Shown piece by piece: positions 23,661 through 34,765 of a stretch of DNA of 64,000 nucleotides. Numbering within the stretch: position 1 is the first letter of the stretch; each line of letters opens with the position of its first letter. A program made the translations under genes and the position numbers. This DNA comes from Siphonodentalium dalli (Eukaryota > Mollusca > Scaphopoda > Gadilida > Siphonodentaliidae): positions 14,089,287 to 14,153,286 of the forward strand of contig CP136061.1 of assembly GCA_032622095.1 (NCBI GenBank). Direction: 5' to 3'. The notes under the pieces were generated by a model. It ran no database searches, had not been told where the DNA came from, and saw only the letters and a list, made by a program, of their open reading frames with translations.

Positions 23661-24565
23661 CTCAACTCAAAAACTCTAATATTAATATTAACCCAACACA
23701 ATCGCTATATATTTACGTCGTATGACTATATTTAATATTTATTTGTGAGGGTCAAATTAAAATTTACTTGATTTATCTTTAGCATAGTCCAGGCCGTCAT
23801 TGCACAAATACCATAAAAAGTGGTATCTAAAAAATGTGATGATCTAAACTTAAGGTTATCAAAAGTAAACAATGACCATATGAAATAAAGTATATCATAT
23901 ACCAAATTGAACATAGTGGTGATGCCCTATTGTTTGTGCATTTATGAAAGGGAATGCCTTTATGACTAAAGCTTTAGGGTTGGCGGCATATGAGACCATC
24001 AATAAAAAATAGACAGAAAAATGATATATTTTCCAATGACCTTGACCTTAGTGGTTGACCTTGACCCTACATGTCCTAGTGACCCAGTTCAGTTGATGAA
24101 CCATTGATTGCACTATGAGTTCACATCATTTATTCAAACACAAGTCTAACTGTTTCCATACTAGGGCATTTTTTCACTTTTCCCCAAATATGTTATGACG
24201 TTACCATGGAAACAAGAAATTCTCCTGAACCATGACCCGCAGCCCGGGCACCCCCCTCCAAATTTTTTCCCCATATTCCATTTTACATATCGGCAAAGTT
24301 TCATGCTTTAATCCGGTCTGTCACGATTTTGCTAAATTTTGACCCTAAGCCACCGGGCTAAGAGAGACGGGCAGAGCTCTAAGACTATATATGCCCCGAA
24401 CCTCATCCAACGATTGATGGGGAGCAGACTGAGATTGGTCCCTATCGTGCGAGGTGTATGGTGCTCTCCGTAATCCTGTGAGTGTGAGTCTTTGGACGGT
24501 CAATTTTTGGTATATCCTTCATGTAAGAATACATGAAACCCCGCACCCGCTCCAATCTCCATATG
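23661..24565. other. Non-coding; one satellite monomer relic
   Basis: The region contains tgaccttgaccttagtgg ... ttgaccttgacc (24039-24066), a fourth X-box-like site at 24200-24213, and a solitary diverged monomer of the ~130-bp satellite at about 24380-24500 (gtgcgaggtgtatggtgctc). No gene is seen. Confidence 0.5.
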
Positions 24566-25240
24566 TGTTAGGGTTAGGATTACGATTACGATCAGGGCTA
24601 TGGGTAGGGTTAGGGCTAGGGCTGTGGTTAGGGTTAGGGTTAGGGATGGGGCTATGGTTAGGGTTAGGGCTAAGGTTGTGGCTAGACTTAGGGTTAGAGC
24701 TATGGTTAGATTTAGGGCTAGAGCTAGGGTTAGGGTTAGCGTTAGGTTAAGGGTTAGGGTTATGGTTAGGACTATGGTTAGGGTTAGGGTTATGGTTAGG
24801 GTTAGGGCTAGATATAGGGCTAGGGTTAGGGTTAGGGTTAGTGTTAGGGCTAGGGTTAGGTCTAGGGTTAGGGCTATGGTTAGGGCTACGGTTATGGGTA
24901 GAGTTAGGGTTAGGGTTATGGTTAGGGTTAGGACTAGGGCTGGGGTTATGGTTAGGGCTAGGGTTTGGTTTAGGATTAGAACCAGGTTTAGGGTTAGGGC
25001 TAGGGTTGGCGTTAGGGCCTAGGGCCTAGGGCCATGGTTAGGGCTAGTGCTAGGTTTGGGGCGAGGGCTATGGTTAGGGCTAGGGCTATGGTTATGGCTA
25101 GGATTAGGGTTAGGGATAGGTTTATGGTTATGGTTAGGGTTAGGCTAGTGTTAGGTTTAGGGTTAGGGCTAGTGATAGGGTTAGGGCTAGGGTTATGGAT
25201 GTGGTTAGGGCTAGTGTTAGGGCTAGTGTCATGGTTAGTG
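24566..25240 (+). repeat. Degenerate interstitial telomere-like block
   Basis: About 675 bp consists of hexamers close to ttaggg on the plus strand: gggtta, gggcta, tggtta and occasional gggata. Long pure (ttaggg)n runs are absent, so it is an old or variant block. The flanks carry tgtaagaatac (24518-24528) and gtattcttaca (25240-25250) in inverse order. Open frames giving Arg-Val or Leu-Gly repeats (24454-25261) are translation artefacts. Confidence 0.9.
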
Positions 25241-25683
25241 TATTCTTACATACACAATTGATGTTGCACGCATGTTGTGTTGCATGAGAATCGATCACTG
25301 AACGACATGTCAGTGATATCAGCAAGTGCCGTTGTGGGTTAACATTTTGTCAATTGCCTTTGATATCGCGTCTCGAATTTCATCAAATGACTCTCCTTGG
25401 ATGAAATGAACAAGACTGTGGGTACCCTTGACATAATGATCACACACTGACTTCCCAAATCATGTTGCACACGTTGTTTCAATTGATAGGCCACCAAGTC
25501 ATTTAAGTTTTGGCGAACTTCGGCAAACACATTGTACTTAAGGCGATCAGACATGATTCATCTGGGGATCTATCCGTTAGTACTTTCAGGAATGTGTCCT
25601 TTGGTAAATTTAGGAGGTCGCTCAGAACAGATGAATAACCCTAACCTTCCCCACCATCCATTGCTGGGGGCATATTAAGATGG
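25241..25683. other. Non-coding with an unrecognised short open frame
   Basis: A 71-codon minus-strand frame (25339-25554) has a less repetitive composition (Q, L, V, R mix) than its surroundings, but no motif I recognise. It could be an exon-like remnant or chance. No splice or start context supports a gene. Confidence 0.3.
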
Positions 25684-26850
25684 GCCTCTTTCCATGCGAG
25701 CTGTATGCTGCACTCCGTGATCTTGCAAGTGTGAGTCCTTGGGCGGACAGAAGGGCGAACAGATCTCTAGAATATGTGCCCATAACCTCCCCATCCATTG
25801 CTCGGAAGCATACTAAGATCGCGTGACGGTATGCTGCACTTCGCAATCTTGTAATTGTGAGTCAGTATGCGGACAGAAGGGGGAACATGTCTCTAGACAT
25901 TGTGTCTAGAGCCTCCCGCATCCATTGACCGAGATGTGCCCCTGTCCATGTGAGCTGTATGCTGCACTCCGTAATCCTGCAATTCTGATTCTTTATGCGG
26001 ACAGACGGACGAACAGATCTCTAGACAGTGCGCGTCGAACCTCCCTCCTACATTGGTCGCGAGATACTACGATGGGCCCATGTCCCTGCGAGCTGTATGC
26101 TGCACTCCGTGATCCTGCAAGTGTGAGTCCTTAGGCGGACAGAAGGGCGAACATATCTTTAGAATATGTGCCCCGAACCTCCACAGCCATTGATCGGAAG
26201 GATACTAAGATCGTGCGACTGTAAGCAGCACTTCGCAATCTTGTAAGTGTGAGTCCATAGACCGACAGAAGGGCGAACAGATCTCTAGAACATGTGCCTC
26301 GAACCTCCCCATACATTGGTCGGGAGAATACTACGATGGGTCCCTGCCCATGTGAGCTGTATGCTGCACTCCGTAATTCTGATTATGTATGCGGACAGAC
26401 GAGCTGACAAATCTCTATGTGCCCCGAGCCACCCCCACTCCATCAACTGATCGGGATCATACTACGATGGGGCCCTATCCGTGCGAGCTGTATGCTGCAC
26501 TCCGTAATTCTGATTCTGTATGCGGACATACGAGCGGACAGATCTCAATGTGCCCCGAGCCACCCAACTCCATCAACTGATCGGGATCATACTACAATGG
26601 GGCCCTATCCCTGCGAGCTGTATGCTGCACTCCGTAATTCTGATTCTTTATGCTGGCAGACGAGCTGACAGATCTCTATGTGCTCAGAGCCAACCCCCAT
26701 CAACTGATCGGGATCATACTACGATGGGTCCATGTCCGTGCGAGCAGTATGCTACAGTTCGTAATCTTGATTGTGAGACTAGACGGACATACGGGCGGAC
26801 AGCGCTCTATAGACTATGTTCCCCCGAACGACCCATTACTCGTGAGCATA
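25684..26850. repeat. ~130-bp tandem repeat, nine copies
   Basis: The landmark gctgcact recurs near 25708, 25832, 25961, 26100, 26225, 26363, 26494, 26624 and 26751 (the last altered), spacing 124-139 bp. Each unit runs gagctgtatgctgcactccg, gcggacagac, cagatctct, gtgccccgagcc, gatcgggat, actacgatggg. Solitary copies at 17080/18438 and 24400 show that the family is also dispersed. Confidence 0.9.
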
Positions 26851-26853
26851 CTA

Positions 26854-26992
26854 CAGTAATGCCCTAAATAATCGACTCCTTAACCACAAACGAATTGTGG
26901 GTAATTGTTCAGGATTTAGTCGAGAATATGGCTTGTTCCCATTACCCATAATTCTTAGGTGGTTAATGAGTCGATTATTTAGGGCATCACTG
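26854..26992. mobile_element. Foldback MITE with CAGT ends
   Basis: The left arm cagtaatgccctaaataatc pairs with the right arm ending gattatttagggcatcactg. The arms are about 50 nt with a few mismatches around a ~35-nt loop. CAGT termini with TA on the left side suggest a Tc1/mariner-type MITE; the right flank is ca, so the TA duplication is not intact. Confidence 0.7.
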
Positions 26993-26999
26993 CACATGT

Positions 27000-28340
27000 A
27001 AGATTGGTCCCTGGTGAAAGATGTCGCATGCTGCACGTCCTGCTCTTATTGATTGCACATCGATTAACCATTTACCCAGCAGAACGGCCCTGTGCCAATG
27101 CATTCTCTTATATATGCGAGTCGACCATAGGTCGCCTCGCATATATAAGAGAATGCATTGGCTTAACACATTAAAAATTATAAAATTGTTAAAGAATGTA
27201 AGAAAAAATGGTAAAAAGTGTTAAAAAAAGATTTTTTTTAGGCCAATGCATTCTCTTATATATGCGAGGCGACCTATGGTCGACTCGCATATATAAGAGA
27301 ATGCATTGGCACAGGGCTAACTGTAACTATCACAATGTGGTCAAGGAGCCGGTTCCAATGATATCCATATTTGTATGGTTTTATTGAGACAGACCGAAGA
27401 TATTTTAGGCTGTTGAAGCTTTATTTGGCCGGTTTGTTGGGTAAAGGGTTAATATCAACCAGTGCAGACAGATGAATGTCAGACCATTGTGGGCCCAGTC
27501 ATCAGATGTCTAGGTCTGAGTGATTCGCACTGGTTATCAATAGCAGCCAGTTGTATGATCAAAACCTCCCCATGGGGGTCGGGGCATAATACCCGCTGTC
27601 CCTGCTCGAGGGTGTCGCATGCTGCACTTTCTGGATTTATTGATTCCACATCGATTAGAGTAAATGCGCGCAGACAGATGCATATCAGTGAGTTGAGGAA
27701 TCACTCGTCGCATTCGTGGGTCTCAGTGATTTACTCGTTATCAATAGCAATCGGTTGTATGGCTAACATTTCACCCGGGGTCGAGGAACACTAACGTTGG
27801 CCCCTGCATGGGAATGTCTGTATTATGCTGCACTTCGTGATCGTCTTGATTCTACATACATTACTATTGCCGCGTACAGAGGGATATATATATCAGTTCA
27901 GTGATCACCCAACCCTTACAATGTTATGAGCTACCAGCGTAAACATGTATAAAATGTCACCCGGGGGTCGAGGGACAATAACGCTGGCCCCTGCATGGGA
28001 ATGTCTATCTTATGCTGCACTTCGTGATCGTCTTGATTCTACATACATTACTATTGACCCGTACAGAGGGATAGATATCAGTTCAGTGATCACCCAACCC
28101 TTACAATGTTATGCGCTACCAGCGTAAACGTGTATAAAATGTAACCCGGGGGTCGAGGGACAATAACGTTGGCCCCTGCATGGGAATGTCGGTCTTATCT
28201 GCACTTCGTGATCGTCTTGATTCTACATACATTACTATTGATCCATACAGAGGGATATAATTTCAGTTCAGTAACAATCCGATCCGTACAATGTTATGCG
28301 CTACCAGCGTAAACATGTATACAAATTTGGCCCTGGCATC
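27000..28340. repeat. Diverged ~186-bp tandem repeats
   Basis: The motif cacccggggtcga / acccgggggtcga occurs near 27769, 27959 and 28145, about 186-190 bp apart, each followed by gcccctgcatgggaatgtct and tatgctgcacttcgtgatcg. Older copies lie upstream (27016, 27470-27650). The shared tatgctgcact core links this family to the ~130-bp satellite. The first old copy is interrupted by the hairpin element at 27087-27317. Confidence 0.8.
27087..27317. mobile_element. Double-hairpin element, complete short form
   Basis: Outer arms gccctgtgcc / ggcacagggc enclose two 69-bp hairpins (27094-27162 and 27242-27310) in mirror orientation around a ~79-bp AT-rich core. Each hairpin has arms gccaatgcattctcttatat / atataagagaatgcattggc and a loop containing gtcgaccataggtcgcc or its complement. 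No coding capacity is present. It is the shortest complete member of a family spread from here to 52.9 kb. Confidence 0.85.
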
Positions 28341-28919
28341 TTGAGATCCAGTCTCCCACCTGCTGGCACCGCTAATATTGCAATCACGTTTAAAGAGTGT
28401 TTTTTCGAAGAAGTAATTTTAAATTAATATTTTTTTAAATAACGTTTTTTTTCCATAAGAAGTGATTTTAAAGATCGTTCTTTTAAAACGCCTTTTATCG
28501 GAAGAAGTGATTTTAAGGAGCAACATTTATGATTTATTTTTAGCAGGCGGTCGTGATTTCAGATGTTAGACAGAGTGTAGACCTTAGTTGAATTCACAAA
28601 CTGGATAATGCAGTTCATTTGTTTTCTTACAAATATCTCTAGTCAAACTCTAAAATTACTTACCTTTTTTTTTATAAAAACACTTTCTGTTTACATAACT
28701 GGAACATAAATCTCACATTGTGAGGGTAAATAGTTGCTATAAAACTTTCAAGAACAAATTTTTAGTAAAATATTATCATAAGTATGGCGGTGGTGTTTGC
28801 TGAACGAAATTAATAGCCTTCTCAAAGTTTAAAAAAAATGTTTAATACATATAATGGTTCATATATTTACACACCGCGAACAAACTTTAAAAAACGGTAC
28901 ATTTTCGCTTTGCCCGGTC
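28341..28919. other. Non-coding AT-rich stretch
   Basis: Three copies of a gaagaagtgattttaa-like phrase lie at about 28410, 28455 and 28500, each preceded by a cgttttttt-like run, forming a weak ~45-bp tandem repeat. Nothing else is recognisable. Confidence 0.5.
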
Positions 28920-29261
28920 AGCATCATAGCAATGCGGCAGGACCCACCAAGGTCATAGCAAATTAGCAGGACCCACCAGCATCATATTAATTCAGAGGAC
29001 CCACCAACATCATATCAATTCGGCAGGACCCACCAGCGTCATAGCAATACAGCAGGACCCACCAGCGTCATAGCAAATTAGCAGGACCCATCAGCGTCAT
29101 ATCAATTCAGCAGGACCCACCAGCTTCATATCAATTCAGCAGGACCCACCAGCATCATAGCAAATTAGAAGGACCTAGCAGCATCATATCAATTCATCAG
29201 GACCCACCAGCGTCATAGCAATTCAGCAGGGCCCACCAGCGTCAGAGCAAATTAGCAGGTA
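28920..29261. repeat. 29-bp minisatellite
   Basis: About twelve units of catagcaattcagcaggacc plus caccagcgt are present, with cag/att and aatta variants. Single diverged copies occur at 31487-31516 and 37672-37722, both at the front of ~0.7-kb repeat modules. The array therefore probably expanded from the edge of that family. Confidence 0.9.
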
Positions 29262-29792
29262 AACTTAGTCAGGCGTGTGTCTGACTCTAGTATGAGCCCA
29301 TGCTGACAGATGAATATCAGTCCAATGAGGACCAACTCACCAGGTGTGCAAATTCGCATACTCGCTGTCAATCGCAGGCGGTTTGAATTATGCGAATTCA
29401 GAACCCATAATTATGGGGTACTACGCTGCAATGTCATTATATAACGGCCGCTGGTTATCACTCGCGGAGTAGATCTGTCGCTGACAGTTATCCATAATGC
29501 AAACAAATTAGATCACTGACTTACATGACACGACCGATATTATCAAGACATGACTCTAGGTCATCGACTTTCTTGTGGCATATTATAATATTCGGTAAAA
29601 ATTAAATATCATTAATCTGACTGACACCAGACAATATCGAACTTGGTACGCGCTCTATAGTTTTGAAGCTACACAAGGGATCCTAAAATATTACGCCGGC
29701 AGCAGCAGCCAACAAGGAAAATCAACACGTTATATCATGATCCATTAAGATGATTGTCTGTGACACCAACAGACAGCATAATTCATTGCACG

Positions 29793-29937
29793 CCAGACTC
29801 CTTATACGCGTATCACATACTGTCGACCTTTATTACTCGCCCCAGACTCCTTATACGCGTATCACATACTGTCGACCTTTATTACTCGCCAGACTCCTTA
29901 TACGCGTATCACATACTGTCGACCTTTATTACTCGCC
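29793..29937 (+). repeat. ~48-bp triplicate
   Basis: Three near-identical units run cagactccttatacgcgtat, cacatactgtcgacc, tttattactcgcc. They are followed by the palindrome aacgtacg-atcgac-cgtacgtt (29945-29966). Confidence 0.9.
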
Positions 29938-29963
29938 ATTGTTAACGTACGATCGACCGTACG

Positions 29964-29964
29964 T

Positions 29965-29998
<34 letters not shown>

Positions 29999-30007
29999 TA
30001 TGTATAT
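29964..30007. repeat. (TA)n microsatellite
   Basis: This is a run of ta dinucleotides with single tg interruptions. Confidence 0.95.
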
Positions 30008-31054
30008 AGTCAGCGGCAGCGTAATATCGTACGTGACACGTAGTGGAGCAAACATAATTTTCGAATTTTTTTTTTATCGGCGACATAACGCCCATAATAA
30101 TTTATGTAACAGCATGCAATGGCCCCGATGGAGACGGCATGACAAGTATTGTCATGGACTGTGCAATCTCGTCTGGATTCTGTATTACTCGTGGAGTTGG
30201 TATGTCTGAGAGAGCTATCCCTGTTGCAGACACATTGATGACTGACTTAAAAGATTTTCGACCGCAATGTTCTCGACACGAGTTCGATGTCATCTATATT
30301 CCAACAAGGACTATCGAAAGTATTGCACTTACTGTAATCTGGACATTATGTCAGGGATACCAACAACTTAACCAACATCATAGCATCCAGTGCAACAAAG
30401 GATACACAGGAACAATTAACGTGACCCGGAACCGATCAGACGCTTGTCTGTGACTCCAAAACGACACTGGAATTCATTGCACACCATACTCTTCGTGTGG
30501 TACATCATTACTACTGGATTTGGTTTGCCTATGACACCTAACCCTATATTATGCCATGGCTCGCTCAGCACTTTCAACATACATCCTATGTAAAGGGATA
30601 CCTCTGGCACCCCCACAATGCCCATTATCAAAGCTCGCGGGCTCCACCCCACCGTCGGACATGATTATTTGCTATGTTTAGATAGACAAAACGAACCAAC
30701 CTGTACCTCAAACAAAAATAGCAAAGTGAGGGCGCTTTGTTACCACTCAATATAACTCACCATGATGCAAACAAACTGGACGACTGACTTACAATACACG
30801 ACCGATAATATATGGGTAGTCGGCGGGGATTCCAAGTCACCGGCATTTTTATAGTGTGATGAGGAAGCATACATTTGGGCAAACTTATAGACAAGGATGG
30901 CCTTCGCGGTGGTTATTGTTATTAAGTAGTCACATACATACATATTTAAAAAAAAAGTGTAATAATTGCTGCGCTGGTGTTTGCAAAACAACACGAATAT
31001 CCATCAACTAATACCACAAGTATTATATATTTCGCAATGTCTATGGTTTTGTGA

Positions 31055-31489
31055 TTATCCCGATGCCCTCGGCTGTTGAAATATAAATGATAGGGACCCG
31101 CTCTCAGCGCACACACGTTTATTGTCACGCTTATGCGTCCAATCACGTGCCTGGTCGCGGCATACCGGTGAATGAATGGATAAACATTTAAACACTATTA
31201 AGGTCATCTCTAACAGACACAACCAGGCGTGAACCGCCAGCCATGCACTCCAGTGCATAATAACCATAAGGAATACCGCACCCACTGATGTTTTAATTTG
31301 TTTGTTTTCCCCAGCAAAGGTTACCAACATATTTTTGGCCGCCGATGGTAAAATCCCACACTCATTAGCTATTTTGACAGTGTCGAAAGACACTGCCAAA
31401 AACGACACATAATGGCCTTTCCTGGGTATGTTCATATTATCGGAACACCGCGAACATGAAAACTTTTGAAAACGGTACTTTGTTATCAT
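31055..31489 (-). CDS. Unrecognised 144-codon open frame
   Basis: The predicted peptide has a hydrophobic stretch near residues 68-100 that could be a membrane segment, and scattered cysteines, but it matches no family I know. It overlaps the edge of a dispersed repeat module and ends in repeat-like sequence. Chance is the more likely explanation. Confidence 0.12.
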   Translation of the reverse strand: MITKYRFQKFSCSRCSDNMNIPRKGHYVSFLAVSFDTVKIANECGILPSAAKNMLVTFAGENKQIKTSVGAVFLMVIMHWSAWLAVHAWLCLLEMTLIVFKCLSIHSPVCRDQARDWTHKRDNKRVCAESGSLSFIFQQPRASG

Positions 31490-32247
31490 AGTAATTCAGC
31501 AGAACCCACCGGCACCAGGACCACTAGACTAAGGTTGACCCCATGTTGGGAACCAAACAATTGAATCAATATCATATGAGATCACGTCTGTGCATATTTG
31601 GGAACAATATTAATCTGACCCGGAATCTATATTCTGGAACGTATACCAGGAGAACATTTAACATCCAGTGTGAGCAAAGCACAACTGGTGGCAAATCTGA
31701 CCCGGGAGCAATCAGATTATTGTGTGTAATTATAAAACGACCCCGGAATTCATTGCATACTTGATTCCTTATACGGTACACACACAGTTATTACCAGTGG
31801 AGCTGGACAGTCTCGAATAGCTAACAATAATGCAAACAAATGGGAAGACCGACATATAAAACACGACCCCATGTTGTAGGTCACCAGCATTATTGTGATA
31901 ACGAGGAAGCACATCATAATAGTTTGTCAACATAGAATGGTATTGATCATTCTAACTGAATACAGATAATATCGAACATGGTACGCGTCCTACAGATTGG
32001 ACAAGTTACACGTGTGTAACATTTACTCGTGCGAATATGTTCATATTTTACATAAATATTGTACTTATTTTATTGTGAAATTAGCTCATAGTAGACTTAT
32101 ACCAGTTATTCCATTGGATGGCGCGGGCCACAATGAAAACACTTTATAAAGACAGTACATCTGATAAGTCATGAGGTGGTTCGTTCGTGTTTGTGTCCAA
32201 CCTGGTCTCGTGGAAATAAGCACAGTACGGGCGTATTTCATATTGAA

Positions 32248-32845
32248 ATTAAAATGAAGTTTATCATCTATTGCAAAACAAAAATCTATTAATTTGAGCG
32301 AAGTTGAGATTTGTGCACACATAGAGCACATCTAGAGACCGATTAACCCACCCATGCGAAGGTGCCACGAAATATGGGAAAACTGCGTTCGACATCAATG
32401 TTTAGAATATAGATATCTCGATGAATACGCTAGCAAACAACAAGTATTAGGTATCAAATGACGAAGTGGAATACTGCGCATTCGTTTTTAGCGACAATAT
32501 GGCTGTTTTAGTAAGAATACTGAAATTGTGAACACGCAAACACGCGCCGATGAAAACAGATACAAATAGACTCGATGTTTACAATAACAGGATCGATTTC
32601 AGCTGATATATTCCATGGGGCGTACAGTATATCAAAATATAGGATAAGACACAGGGAATGTAATTTTTTTCCAAATGGGTCCACTACGCCGTGAAATTGT
32701 TGCATAAATTAATGACAATATGAGCTTAGTTCGCACAATTCAAAAATAAGACACTATTGTGCGTATTTTCAGGAGAACATGCTGAATGTTATAGCTTGGA
32801 ACATAATTATAGCTTGTAAGTTGACCCTACCTGTCAACAATGCAT
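32248..32845 (+). repeat. ~600-bp duplicated segment, copy 1
   Basis: This is nearly identical (roughly 85-90 percent by eye) to 34003-34593. Landmarks are cgacatcaatgtttagaata, caacaagtattaggtatcaa, tatgagcttagttcgcacaa and gaacatgctgaatgttatag. Both copies end in a block encoding a Cys-x2-Cys of a retrotransposon-type zinc knuckle. The frame is broken in this copy. Confidence 0.85.
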
Positions 32846-33125
32846 GCAGCAGCCAGAGACTTTAGAACATTTTGTAATGCACTGTGATCACCTGAATGAC
32901 GTACGTAATGGGGTGACGTCACATATTATACAACTGATCCAGGATGCCAGCAAGGTGCGTAATGGTGTGATGCCACATATTATACAACTCATCCAGGATG
33001 CCAGCAGGGTGCGTAATGGGGTGATGCCACATATTATACAACTCATCCAGGATGCCAACAGGGTGCGTAATGGGGTGATGTCACATATTATACAACTGAT
33101 CCAGGATGCCAGCGTAATGGGGTGA
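32820..33125 (+). pseudogene. Non-LTR retrotransposon 3' tail with zinc knuckle
   Basis: The frame starting at 32820 encodes Cys (32832), Cys (32841), then E-T-L-E-H (His at 32868) and Cys (32883). That is the C-x2-C-x8-H-x4-C pattern followed by an Arg-containing helix that closes many non-LTR reverse transcriptase polyproteins. A stop lies directly upstream (taa at 32817), and no reverse transcriptase domain is readable before it. Downstream, the coding block VRNGV(M/T)(P/S)HIIQLIQDAS is tandemly repeated as a 54-bp minisatellite, keeping frame for about four units. It is a dead fragment. The retrotransposon clade cannot be set from this much sequence. Confidence 0.6.
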
Positions 33126-33209
33126 TGCCACATATTTTACAACTGATCCAGGATGCCAGCGTAATGGGGTGATGCCACATATTATACAACTGGTCCAGGA
33201 TGCCAGCAG
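32901..33209 (+). repeat. 54-bp minisatellite grown from retroelement coding sequence
   Basis: Five to six units of gtgcgtaatggggtgatgcc, acatattatacaact, gatccaggatgccagcag lie end to end, some shortened by about 8-9 bp. The unit is 18 codons long and continues the zinc-knuckle frame. Confidence 0.92.
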
Positions 33210-34002
33210 GTCTCATCCTGGCATTCTACAGTCTGCTCCAGATAGTGATTGGTGTGAATTCAGACGTTAATAATGGTACCACGCCAGCCGATGAGATTGG
33301 TCTACTACAATTCCATTAATGTAGATATGCTACAACTTACACGTAAAACCAAGTATTCGAGTTACACCCATAGATGAGTCTTAATTATCACTGATATTTT
33401 AACAAAATTGTTTCCCTTACACAGATGTACATGTACATTACTAAACTGCGAATACTACTGAAAGGGTGTGCATTTGAATGCAGACATCGAGACACGGGTA
33501 AACAGGTAAACATGTATACATGGTAAGTGCTATACCGAACTTTACATTTTGCCAAATAATTTGCCAAATGAAATTCTGTTTGCCAAATGCGACCCCTGAT
33601 CTGCAGCGTTGAGTCTTATGTTTCGACACTCCCGGTTTAAACGACTTTTGATATCGATAGGAAAGCAGTAGTTAATAATTAACTCGCATCTCTATTGTGG
33701 TTTATCGTACAACAATATGGACTTGATAATCTGCGGGCTGGGATGGAATATGGAATAGAATGACAATCTGCGGAACAGAATTTGAAATTGCGTGGAACGG
33801 CCGATATCTCGAGGAATACAGAACGTAGATGGCTCATGTTGGTGTATAACGAAAGGCCGATTTTTGCCCCAGCCACAAATATTAACCCCGCCACTGGCCG
33901 GTACCAGAAGTTGCATTATTCGGTCGACAACTGACCTAACTTAAAATTAACATAGAAATGCATTTTTACAGCGATAACGCTATGCCCACAAGCAAACTTG
34001 GT
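33210..34002. other. Non-coding stretch
   Basis: Only short unsupported open frames are present (e.g. minus-strand 33679-33894 and 33692-33916 in overlapping frames). The first ~30 codons after the 54-bp array may still be retroelement tail. Nothing else is identifiable. Confidence 0.45.
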
Positions 34003-34593
34003 ATTAAAATGAAGTTTGTCATCTACTGCACAAACAAAATATATTAATTCGAGCGAAGCTGTGATTTGTGAACATATAGAGACCAATGAATCCACTCGTG
34101 CGAAGGTGCCACGAAACATGGAAAACTGCGCTCGACATCAATGTTTAGAATATAGATTTATCGATGAATACCCTAGCAAACAACAAGTATTAGGTATCAA
34201 ACGACGAAGTGGAATACTGCGCATTCGTTTCAGCTACAATATGGCTGTTTTAGCAAGAATACTGAAATGGCGAACTCTAAAACACGCGCCGATAAAAACA
34301 GATAAAAATAGACTCGATGTTACAATAACAGGATCAATTTCAGCTGATATATTCCATATAATTGGGCAAACAGTATATCAAAATGTAGGATTAGACACAG
34401 GGAATGTAATTTTGTTGCAAAACTGGTCCACTACGCAGTGAAATTGTTGCATAAATTAATGACAATATGAGCTTAGTTCGCACAATTCTAAAATAAGACA
34501 CTATTGTGCGTATTTTCAGGAGAACATGCTGAATGTTATAGCTTGGAACATAATTATAGCTTGTAAGTTGACCCTACCTGTCAACACTGCAAG
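34003..34593 (+). repeat. ~600-bp duplicated segment, copy 2
   Basis: This is the partner of 32248-32845. It carries a 141-codon open frame (34016-34441) that copy 1 does not preserve, and it ends at the second Cys of the zinc knuckle, where a foldback element begins. Confidence 0.85.
34016..34441 (+). CDS. 141-codon open frame in duplicated retroelement-like segment
   Basis: The segment is shared with 32248-32845, where the frame is interrupted. The composition is less AT-biased than random frames here (many Arg, Lys, Ile, with a plausible globular stretch in residues 55-135). It lies about 130 nt before the block encoding the Cys-x2-Cys knuckle, so it may be an eroded part of the same retrotransposon protein, but I do not see reverse transcriptase, endonuclease or RNase H motifs. 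It may also be chance. Confidence 0.25.
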   Translation: MSSTAQTKYINSSEAVICEHIETNESTRAKVPRNMENCARHQCLEYRFIDEYPSKQQVLGIKRRSGILRIRFSYNMAVLARILKWRTLKHAPIKTDKNRLDVTITGSISADIFHIIGQTVYQNVGLDTGNVILLQNWSTTQ

Positions 34594-34599
34594 CTAGTC

Positions 34600-34765
34600 A
34601 TAATTATATTATATAGATAATGAATGGCTTGGAGTTGACTATGACAAAATATTGGTCATCGAGGAGGAATAGTCCACGAGCCACAGGCGAGTGGACTATT
34701 CCTCCTCGAGGACCACTATATTGGCATTGTCAACGACAAGAAATTCATTATTGATTATATTATAT
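34600..34765. repeat. Foldback element
   Basis: Inner arms tcgaggaggaatagtccac (34659-34677) and gtggactattcctcctcga (34691-34709) pair perfectly around a 13-nt loop. The pairing continues outward with mismatches to ataat...tataatat at both ends. It abuts the truncated zinc knuckle of copy 2, so it may have caused or marks that truncation. Confidence 0.8.

Noticed and set aside
24454..25261. Open frames giving Arg-Val-Arg-Ala or Leu-Gly repeats
   Set aside because: They are translations of the telomere-like hexamer block.
28920..29261. 29-bp array as a CRISPR
   Set aside because: Units are contiguous with no spacers.
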